Assembly (NCBI RefSeq): GCF_000328705.1
Contig: NC_019673.1
Span: 8,195,501-8,259,500 of the forward strand
Direction: 5' to 3'
From: Saccharothrix espanaensis DSM 44229
GTDB lineage: Bacteria; Actinomycetota; Actinomycetes; Mycobacteriales; Pseudonocardiaceae
Length of the DNA stretch: 64,000 bases
The notes below the pieces were generated by a model. It saw only the letters and a list, made by a program, of their open reading frames with translations, searched no databases and was not told the origin of the DNA. A program made the translations under genes and the position numbers. Shown one piece after another: positions 57,861 to 64,000 of the stretch (positions are counted from its first letter, which is position 1; every line of letters starts with the position of its first letter).

Positions 57861-58670
57861 GTGACCGTCGCCGAAGACTGGTACGTCTCGTCCACCTTCT
57901 GGGCGATCGCGGCGGTGGTCGTCGCAGTGGTCGCGACGCCGATCATGATCTTCGTGACCTACAACGCCTCCGGTCCCAGAAGACGGCTCTTCTTCGGGTT
58001 GTACAAGGTCGAGGAACTTCCCGTGGTCAAGAACAGTGACCTCGGGGACGGCTGGCCCATAGTGGAAAAAATGATGGAGGACATCGGGATAGAGCACTAC
58101 CGCGACATCGTGGAATCTCCGTTCGAAACGCCTCACTACGTCACCGTCAGGCTGGCGACGCGGGGGCAGCGGGACATCGCGAGCAGTCATTACGACGGCG
58201 GTCGGCCGATAGTCTTCGACCTCGGCGTGCCGATCGGCCACGTCGTCAAGGCGGAGCCACGACCGAAGCACGTCACCACGTCCGTACCCGATCTCGTCAT
58301 CGACGGCACGAAGCTCCTGATCGGCCCTGGCCTGCTCACGAGGAAGTACGAGCTCTACGTCCTCCTCCACGTCGACGGACCGCCGAAGCTCACCGGCTAC
58401 CTCAACCTGGTCGACGTGGACGTGCGCCGGATCGACAGCCACGGCGAGTGGCACAGGAAGGTCTGGACGTCACGCGGCGAGAAGATCGCGGTGCTCACCT
58501 TCTCCTGGTTCTGGTCCTTGTCGGGCGCGTGGCTGATAACGCTGGCGGCGCAAGCCGGCGCGGCCGACCACAACCGACAACTGGGCTACTTCGACGTAGC
58601 CCTGCCGCTCGGGGTGTGGAATCTCGTGATCAACGCCTTCTTCATCTGGAAGTGGAAGTCGAAAAGCTGA
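57861..58670 (+). CDS. Hypothetical membrane protein
   Basis: A 269-aa protein with one N-terminal helix (FWAIAAVVVAVVATPIMIFV, about 13-32), a soluble domain of some 170 residues (about 40-205) and two C-terminal helices (ending with a Lys-rich tail). Base composition is lower in GC than its neighbours, especially in the middle, hinting at later acquisition. No family recognised. GTG 57861 lies 5 nt after a TAGGAT box, suggesting a leaderless mRNA. Confidence 0.7.
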   Translation: MTVAEDWYVSSTFWAIAAVVVAVVATPIMIFVTYNASGPRRRLFFGLYKVEELPVVKNSDLGDGWPIVEKMMEDIGIEHYRDIVESPFETPHYVTVRLATRGQRDIASSHYDGGRPIVFDLGVPIGHVVKAEPRPKHVTTSVPDLVIDGTKLLIGPGLLTRKYELYVLLHVDGPPKLTGYLNLVDVDVRRIDSHGEWHRKVWTSRGEKIAVLTFSWFWSLSGAWLITLAAQAGAADHNRQLGYFDVALPLGVWNLVINAFFIWKWKSKS

Positions 58671-58684
58671 CCGCCGGGCGGACG

Positions 58685-61420
58685 TCAGGTCGTGACGACG
58701 TTCGGGTCGAGTTTGCGGGCCACGTCGTCGGCGTCGGCCAGGCGGAGGTCGCGGTAGAGCTGGAGGGCCGCCAGCCAGTGCGGCACGGCCGCGTCCAGGC
58801 CCTCGGTCTTCTCCAGCACGTCGCCGATCTCCCGGTGGCACAGGGCTTCCTGGTACCGGTCGCCCAGCCGCTCGGCCAGCGCCAGCCCCGCCCGGTAGGA
58901 CTCCAGTGCCTCGTCCAGCCGGCCGAGCTGCAACGACGCCGTGCCCACGGTGTGCAACGTGGCCGTGTGCGCCTTCGACGGCGCGACCGCCGTGAACAGG
59001 GTCAGCGCTTCCGCCGCGTACCGCAGCGCCTCCTCCGGCTGGTGCTTGCGCAGCAGCACGTTCGCCAGGTTGTTCTGGACGCTGGCCTGCGACCGCTCGT
59101 CGCCCACCTCGCGGGCGATCTCCAGCGCCTCCAGGATGGTCGCCTGCGCCCGGTCCAGCTGGTCGTCCGCCATCAGGCAGTAGCCCAGGTTCGCCAGCGC
59201 CGCCACGCCCAGGTGCCGGTCGTCGCCCGCCAGTTCCGCGGCCCGCGTGCAGGTCTGGATGGCCTCCTCGATCCGGCCCAGCTCGGCCAGCGTGGAACCC
59301 AGCCGCAGCAGGAAGGTCGCCTCCGCGTGCGCGTCGCCCAGGTCGTGCGCCGCCGCGGACCCGATGCGGCACAGCGCCAGGCGGTCCAGCCGGTTGCCGC
59401 GCCGGAAGTGGAAGGCGTCCAGGCACAGCGCGAGCTGCCAGGTCCGCTCGCGCTGCCCGCTGTTGAGCGCGATGTCCAGCGCCAGCCCCAGGTTCGCCTC
59501 CTCCAGCGTGAACCAGTCCAGCGCGGCGGCGTGCGAGGACAGCTCCGGGAAGCTCGCGGGCCGGTGCTCGCGCGGGCCGAACGGCCGCACGTGGTCCGAC
59601 AGGTGCGCCCGGCCGGAGTCCGCGACGTGCAGGTAGTAGTCCAGCAGCCGGGAGGTCGACTCGGCGGTATCCACTTCGGACTCGCCGGCCGCCAGGTGGT
59701 GGGTGAACAGCCGCACCAGGTCGTGCCGCGAGTACCGGTCGGGCGTGGACTCGTGCAGCAGGTTGGCGTAGGCGAGCGTGCGCAGGTGGGTGCGCGCGCT
59801 GACGACGTTGATGTCCAGCAGCGCGGCGGCGGTGTAGCTGTCCAGGTCGGTGCCGGGGTGCAGGCCGAGTCTGCGCAGCAGCCGCGCGGCGCCCTCGGGC
59901 AGTTCCCGGTAGCTCACGGCCAGCGCCGCGTGCACGCCCCGCCCGGCCTCGGGCAGCTCCAGCGCGGACAGCCGGTGCTGCTCGTCGCGCAGCTCGTCCA
60001 CCAGCGACTGGATCGTCCAGCGCGGCCGGGACGCCAGCCGCGCGCCGGCGATCCGCAGCGCCAGCGGCAGCCGGTCGCACAGCTCGGCCAGCTCCGCGAC
60101 GGCCTCGGGCTCCTGGTCGATCCGGTGCCGGCCCAGCACGGCCGCCAGCAGGCTCTCCGCGCTCTCCTCGGGCAGCGTCTGGACGTGCAGCGCGGACGCG
60201 CCCTCGGTCACCACGAGGTCGTCGAGCCGGTGCCTGCTGGTCACCAGCACCAGGCACCCGGCCGAGCCGGGCAGCAGCGGCCGGACCTGCTCGGCCGACC
60301 GGGCGTTGTCCAGCAGGACCAGCACCCGCCGCCCGGCCAGCAGCGACCGGTACTGCGCGGCCTGCGCCTCCAGGTCGCCGGCGATCTGCGAGTCGGCCAG
60401 GCCGAGCGCGCGCAGGAAGCCGACCAGCGCGGTGCGCGGGTCCAGCGGCTCGGTCTCGTCGAACCCGCGCAGGTTCACGAACAGCTGCCCGTCCGGGAAC
60501 TCCGCGGCCACCCGGTGCGCCCAGCGCAGCGCCAGCGCCGTCTTCCCGACCCCGGCCGGACCCACCAGCAGCCCGATCGCCGAGTCGCCGCCCAGGCTCT
60601 CGGCGAGGTCGCACAGCTCCGGCTCGCGGCCGACGAACCCCCGGTGCTCGCGGGGCAGCTGCGCGGGCACCGGTCCCCGTTCGACCGGCTTGGGCGCGGT
60701 GTCGCCGGCCAGCACGGTCTGGTAGGCGTCGCGCAGCTCGGGGCCGGGGTCGACGCCCAGCTCCTCGGCCAACTCGCCGCGGGTGTGGTGGAACAGCTCC
60801 AGCGCCTCGGCCTGCCGCCCGGTCCAGTGCAGCGCCAGCACCAGCCGGGCCACCAGCGGCTCGCGCAGCGGGTGCTCGGCGACGGCGTCGCGCAGCCCGG
60901 ACACCGCCTCGGCCGCCCGGTCGAGCCGGAACAGCCGGGTGGCCAGCTCCTGCACGGCGACCAGCCGCAGCTCGTCGAGCTTCGCGGTGACCGCCTCGCG
61001 CACCTCCGCGCCCGGCACGTCGGCCAGCACCGGGCCGCGCCACAGCGCCAGCGCGCCGGTCAGCAGGCCCACCGCGACCTCGTCGGCGGCGTCGCGGGCG
61101 GTGGCGACCAGGTCCTCGAACCGGAACACGTCCACCGCGTCCCGGTCCCCGGTCAGCACGTAGCCGGGCGCCCGGGTGATCAGCGCCACGCCGTCCGCCA
61201 GCACCTTGCGCAGTTGGGCGATATGTCCTTGAAGGGCGGCTTTGGCCTGCGGCGGCGGTGAGCCGTCCCACACCAGCGAGAGCAGCCGGTCGCCCGACAC
61301 CACCCGGTTGAGTTCCAGCGCCAACGCCGCCAGCACCGCCCGGCGCTTCGCCGCGCCCAGCCGGACAGCCCCGCCATCTGCGGAAACGAGCTCAACAGGG
61401 CCGAGCAGGTTCACCCGCAT
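58685..61420 (-). CDS. AfsR/SARP-family regulator (BTAD, NB-ARC, TPR)
   Basis: A 911-aa pathway-type activator. The N-terminal OmpR-like helix-turn-helix (about 1-95: AKRRAVLAALALELNRVVSGDRLLSLVWDG) and BTAD domain (about 100-245: ELRLVAVQELATRLFRL, ALELFHHTRGELAEELGVDPG) form the SARP unit. An NB-ARC ATPase follows, with P-loop LLVGPAGVGKTALALRWAHR and LVLLDNARSAEQV. The last 300 residues are TPR repeats (ALANLGYCLMADDQLDRAQA and similar). Family members activate secondary metabolism or development genes. The start ATG follows AAAGG at 8 nt. No biosynthetic cluster is adjacent in this window. Confidence 0.95.
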   Translation of the reverse strand: MRVNLLGPVELVSADGGAVRLGAAKRRAVLAALALELNRVVSGDRLLSLVWDGSPPPQAKAALQGHIAQLRKVLADGVALITRAPGYVLTGDRDAVDVFRFEDLVATARDAADEVAVGLLTGALALWRGPVLADVPGAEVREAVTAKLDELRLVAVQELATRLFRLDRAAEAVSGLRDAVAEHPLREPLVARLVLALHWTGRQAEALELFHHTRGELAEELGVDPGPELRDAYQTVLAGDTAPKPVERGPVPAQLPREHRGFVGREPELCDLAESLGGDSAIGLLVGPAGVGKTALALRWAHRVAAEFPDGQLFVNLRGFDETEPLDPRTALVGFLRALGLADSQIAGDLEAQAAQYRSLLAGRRVLVLLDNARSAEQVRPLLPGSAGCLVLVTSRHRLDDLVVTEGASALHVQTLPEESAESLLAAVLGRHRIDQEPEAVAELAELCDRLPLALRIAGARLASRPRWTIQSLVDELRDEQHRLSALELPEAGRGVHAALAVSYRELPEGAARLLRRLGLHPGTDLDSYTAAALLDINVVSARTHLRTLAYANLLHESTPDRYSRHDLVRLFTHHLAAGESEVDTAESTSRLLDYYLHVADSGRAHLSDHVRPFGPREHRPASFPELSSHAAALDWFTLEEANLGLALDIALNSGQRERTWQLALCLDAFHFRRGNRLDRLALCRIGSAAAHDLGDAHAEATFLLRLGSTLAELGRIEEAIQTCTRAAELAGDDRHLGVAALANLGYCLMADDQLDRAQATILEALEIAREVGDERSQASVQNNLANVLLRKHQPEEALRYAAEALTLFTAVAPSKAHTATLHTVGTASLQLGRLDEALESYRAGLALAERLGDRYQEALCHREIGDVLEKTEGLDAAVPHWLAALQLYRDLRLADADDVARKLDPNVVTT

Positions 61421-61596
61421 CCTGAAACCTTTCAGCGTTGTCACCCTGTAGTCGGAGAGTTTCGCATAGTGCCCGACCTCCTCGGATCCGCCGACGCGGC
61501 GTGATCGCGGCGGGCGTTGGCCGCGCGTTGGGCGGGCGTTGGAGGCGAGGGTGACCCTGGGTTCAGTCCAGCAGGCTGCCTCCGCGAGGGAATCCG

Positions 61597-62034
61597 ATGT
61601 ACATCGCCGAACCAGGGAATGAAGAGGCCGAGGCGGGCCGTCCCGCCCGTGACGCCGCGGACCCCAAGAAGGTCGACGGCCAGGTCCTCGCGTTGCAGGA
61701 GACCGTGAACTCCGGGCGGGTGATGCTCGACCCCGCGACCGGCGAGGACATGCGCAAGATGCTCCAGGAGCAGATCGACCAGGTCGACTCCTGGCTGGAG
61801 CGCGCCGGCCGGTTGGCGCGTCCCGCCCCGCTGGGCGCGAACCCGGTCGGCGACAAGATGGCCCAGAAGTTCGAGGCCCGCGCCGAGGGCGACGAGCTGT
61901 CCTTCGTCTCGGTGATGACCGCCTACCGCGAGGTCCTCCAGCAGACGCACGACTCCGTGCGCAGCGCGATCCGCAACTTCCTGGCGGTCGACGAGGAACA
62001 CCGCGCCGAGCTGACCCGCCTGAGCGGGAACTGA
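61597..62034 (+). CDS. PE-like/ESX substrate partner, hypothetical (locus 2)
   Basis: A 145-aa helical protein without signal peptide, immediately before a PPE-like gene (11-bp gap). It shares with the protein at 8667 a two-helix plan around a PLG-x-x-P loop (PLGANPVGDKMAQKF) and a following helix (REVLQQTHDSVRSAIRNF). The N-terminal 30 residues are charged and acidic. From context it is the likely dimer partner of the PPE-like protein for type VII secretion; direct family recognition is weak. Confidence 0.65.
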   Translation: MYIAEPGNEEAEAGRPARDAADPKKVDGQVLALQETVNSGRVMLDPATGEDMRKMLQEQIDQVDSWLERAGRLARPAPLGANPVGDKMAQKFEARAEGDELSFVSVMTAYREVLQQTHDSVRSAIRNFLAVDEEHRAELTRLSGN

Positions 62035-62045
62035 GAGGGCGAGCG

Positions 62046-62963
62046 ATGGCTGACCAGAGGATCGACCTCGTCCTGACCGACACCCAGAACTGGGCGTCCC
62101 GGTCGCACCAGGAGCTCTACGAGTCGGTGCACAACAACAACGACCCCGGCCAGACCGGCGAGATCGGCGCGGAGTGGGGCCAGTTCGGCACTGAGCTGAC
62201 CGAGTCCGCGCGGGTCATCACCGAGCGGGTGGCGGCCACCGAGACGGGCTGGACCGGCGAGGCCGCGGACGGCGCGCGCGCCGCCGTGAAGCTGCTCGCC
62301 GACTGGGTGACGCAGACCGCGGCGACCGCCGTCGAGGTGGGCAAGCGGGTCGACGACCAGAGCCACATCATGGAGAACGCGCGGGCGAGCATGCCCGAGC
62401 CGATCGCGTTCGACTGGGACCAGGCCACCGGCGCGTTCACCGCGGGCGGCATCCAGGGCTTCCTGAACTCGGCGACCGACGTGCAGGCGGCCAACGACCA
62501 GTCCCGCGCGGCGCACGAGCAGGCCGTCGCGGTGATGACCACCATGGAGAACGAGTCGCGCGCGGTCGACGAGACCACCCCGCTGTTCACCGCGCCGTTC
62601 AACCCGGTCACCGGCCGGGTCGAGGAGCCGCAGCCGCTGATGATGGCGACGGCGGGCGCGCCCACGCTGGCCGACGCGCAGGTCGCGAGCGCCCCCACCG
62701 GCACGACCCAGGCGGCGTCCGCGGTGATGGCCCCGATGGCGCCGGGGTCCACCGGCTACACCCCGCCCAGCGGTCCCGGCGGCGGTGGTGCGGGTGGCGG
62801 CGGTGGCGGTTACGGCGGCGGTGGCGGCCACGGCGGCGAGGACAAGGAGCACCGGTCCGCGGCCTACATCCGCGGCGAGGACATCTTCGAGGTGCCCGGC
62901 GAGAACCTGCCCCCGTCGGTGATCGGCGGCACCAAGCCGAAGAAGAAGGGCGGCGACCAGTGA
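62046..62963 (+). CDS. PPE-like, glycine-rich ESX substrate (locus 2)
   Basis: A 305-aa protein. The N-terminal helical domain (about 1-185) has the WXG turn in ATETGWTGEAADGARAAV and the DDQSHIMENARASMPEP helix end. A Gly-rich stretch (about 240-270) leads to the tail EHRSAAYIRGEDIFEVPGE...LPPSVIGG, matching the locus-1 PPE-like protein. It lies between the PE-like and EspG genes and overlaps the latter by 4 nt (GTGA-type). It should be exported by a type VII system encoded elsewhere. Confidence 0.82.
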   Translation: MADQRIDLVLTDTQNWASRSHQELYESVHNNNDPGQTGEIGAEWGQFGTELTESARVITERVAATETGWTGEAADGARAAVKLLADWVTQTAATAVEVGKRVDDQSHIMENARASMPEPIAFDWDQATGAFTAGGIQGFLNSATDVQAANDQSRAAHEQAVAVMTTMENESRAVDETTPLFTAPFNPVTGRVEEPQPLMMATAGAPTLADAQVASAPTGTTQAASAVMAPMAPGSTGYTPPSGPGGGGAGGGGGGYGGGGGHGGEDKEHRSAAYIRGEDIFEVPGENLPPSVIGGTKPKKKGGDQ

Positions 62964-63727
62964 TCGAGCCGCAGTTCGTGCTCAGCCCCCGGGAGCTGGA
63001 CGTGCTGTGGCACGACCAGGGCCTGGGCCGGCTGCCCTACCCGCTGGACGTGCCGAGCGTCGGCACGACCGCCGAGGAGCGCGCCCGGCTGCGGGCGCAG
63101 GTGCTGGCCGAGTACGGCGAGCCCGACCCCCGCCTGGTCGACCTGCTGCGCCTGCTCGCCGACCACCGGGTCGCGGTGGACGCGGTGGCGCACGTCGACC
63201 GCCCGGTGCGGGCGGTGGCCGCCGCCGACGGTCGGCGGGCCGTCCTCGCGGTCGTGGACAGCGGCAAGATCGGCGTGCTGGAGATCCGGCCGACGGCGCT
63301 GGCGCGGTCCATCGTGGAGGTGCTGCCGCGCGGCACGGCCGGGCCGGGCAGCGCGCTGTCGGTGCGGCTGGAGACGCTCAGCGAGGCCGTCGCGCTCCAG
63401 CAGGAGCAGCAGGAGGACGGCGACGGCGACGACCCGTGGGGCGGCGGTGAGCTGGACGAGCGCGAGGCGTTGCAGAAGGCCGGCCTGTCCCGCGAGGACG
63501 CCGCCGCGATCGGCGAGCTCGCGACCGGCCGGGTGGCCGGCGGCCAGTTCGGCGTGACCACCGGCGGCGGCTTCCGGGCGACCCGGGCGGGCGTGCTCAT
63601 CACCTGGTTCGACACCACCCAGGGCCGGTACCTGATGGTGCGCGAGAACGGCTGGCTCAGCCTCGCCCCGACCGACAACGACCGGATCGCCACCCGGATC
63701 GACTCGGTGCTCTCCTCGGTCGCCTGA
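62960..63727 (+). CDS. EspG-family type VII secretion chaperone (locus 2)
   Basis: A 255-aa EspG protein. The start LSPRELDVLWHDQGLGRLPYPLDVPSVG is the conserved N-terminus of the family. The middle strand RAVAAADGRRAVLAVVDSGKIGVLEI and the C-terminal RATRAGVLITWFDTTQGRYLMV are also typical. It binds the tip of its cognate PPE-like protein, here most likely the one encoded just upstream with a 4-nt overlap. It is clearly a different paralogue from the EspG at 7894. A hairpin terminator follows. Confidence 0.92.
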   Translation: MIEPQFVLSPRELDVLWHDQGLGRLPYPLDVPSVGTTAEERARLRAQVLAEYGEPDPRLVDLLRLLADHRVAVDAVAHVDRPVRAVAAADGRRAVLAVVDSGKIGVLEIRPTALARSIVEVLPRGTAGPGSALSVRLETLSEAVALQQEQQEDGDGDDPWGGGELDEREALQKAGLSREDAAAIGELATGRVAGGQFGVTTGGGFRATRAGVLITWFDTTQGRYLMVRENGWLSLAPTDNDRIATRIDSVLSSVA

Positions 63728-63755
63728 CACCGGCCGGCGGCACGACGTCCGCCCC

Positions 63756-63792
63756 CTCGGCCGGCGGCCCCTCACCGGGGTCGCCGGCCGAG
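63756..63792. terminator. Terminator hairpin after EspG gene
   Basis: ctcggccggcg (63756-63766) pairs with cgccggccgag (63782-63792); the inner gcccc/ggggt bases extend the stem. It stands 28 bp after the EspG stop and is followed by ttctag. Confidence 0.75.
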
Positions 63793-63869
63793 TTCTAGCA
63801 CCACCGTGGGGGTGTCCCGCCCGTTGGACGACCTTGAGGGCCGCCCACGACGTTGGAATGCTCGGGTGC

Positions 63870-64000
63870 ATGACCCAGCCACTCGTCGTCGGCGCACTGG
63901 TCGGCAATCCGCGCCCGGCCTCCCGAACGTTGAACGCGGCGCTGGCCTTGCGCGAGGCCGTCCGCCGGTCCCTCACCGAGCAGGGCCACGAGGTCGCGCC
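63870..64000 (+). CDS. NAD(P)H-dependent FMN reductase, 3' end outside window
   Basis: The first 43 residues are visible. VVGALVGNPRPASRTLNAAL is the phosphate-binding start of the flavodoxin-like NADPH:FMN reductases (SsuE/MsuE type), which supply reduced FMN to two-component monooxygenases. No strong ribosome site precedes the ATG. The LLM monooxygenases at 11-13.5 kb are possible users but are 50 kb away, so a partner just outside the window is more likely. Confidence 0.75.
   Translation, partial: MTQPLVVGALVGNPRPASRTLNAALALREAVRRSLTEQGHEVA

Overview
This is high-GC actinobacterial chromosome. The mix of EspG/PE-like/PPE-like type VII secretion genes with a DUF3558 lipoprotein, an Scr1-type HTH/DUF397 cassette, AfsR- and LAL-type regulators, many GTG starts and several probable leaderless genes points to Pseudonocardiaceae (Saccharothrix/Lentzea/Actinosynnema-like). 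This placement is inferred from gene content, not from a marker gene. I saw no tRNA, rRNA, phage or IS element.

Layout. 1-7.4 kb: end of an EamA exporter, a small NAD(P)-binding reductase, a secreted GH3 beta-glucosidase with a CebR-like box upstream, an ECF sigma factor with a coupled membrane protein, an Lrp regulator, an F420-type LLM oxidoreductase and a nucleoside deaminase. 7.9-11.2 kb: first ESX accessory locus (EspG, PE-like, DUF3558 lipoprotein, Gly-rich PPE-like). 11.2-14.7 kb: two LLM monooxygenases and a sarcosine-oxidase-like flavoenzyme. 15-17.3 kb: doxX, a YciI/DGPF protein and an ECF42-type sigma factor, a classic self-contained set. 17.7-22 kb: a two-repeat CRISPR-like remnant, AraC, a DUF6328 membrane protein, a LAL regulator and, divergent from it, a 31-codon exported-peptide ORF. 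22-29 kb: flavin monooxygenase, PepSY membrane protein, a 13-bp tandem repeat, a broken-start MFS gene, a P450-like/PEP-mutase fusion, an ArsR regulator and a PP2C phosphatase. 29-38.4 kb: ROK repressor, a decayed Gfo/Idh/MocA gene, a heme-degrading-domain protein, a serine hydrolase, a GH18 chitinase behind two DasR-like sites, an M14 carboxypeptidase and a MerR/GyrI regulator. 38.4-42.9 kb: a partly duplicated HTH-DUF397 cassette and RecD2 helicase. 43-50.4 kb: a two-component system, a DUF4173 membrane protein, a TetR-controlled hydrolase, MscS and a lipoprotein that is a free-standing subtilase propeptide. 50.7-58.7 kb: large subtilase, coiled-coil protein, FAD dehydrogenase and two membrane proteins. 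58.7-61.4 kb: AfsR-like regulator. 61.6-63.7 kb: second PE-like/PPE-like/EspG set. The window closes on a truncated FMN reductase.

Themes. Much of the window serves extracellular work: polymer breakdown (GH3, GH18, M14, S8), each under visible or likely local control, and export through a type VII system whose core membrane/ATPase genes are not here. The most notable items are the trans-propeptide lipoprotein next to its homologous protease, the paired ESX triads, the 31-aa peptide gene facing a LAL regulator, the hairpin over the ECF42 start codon, and the repeated LacI-like elements serving the divergent hydrolase and chitinase genes.
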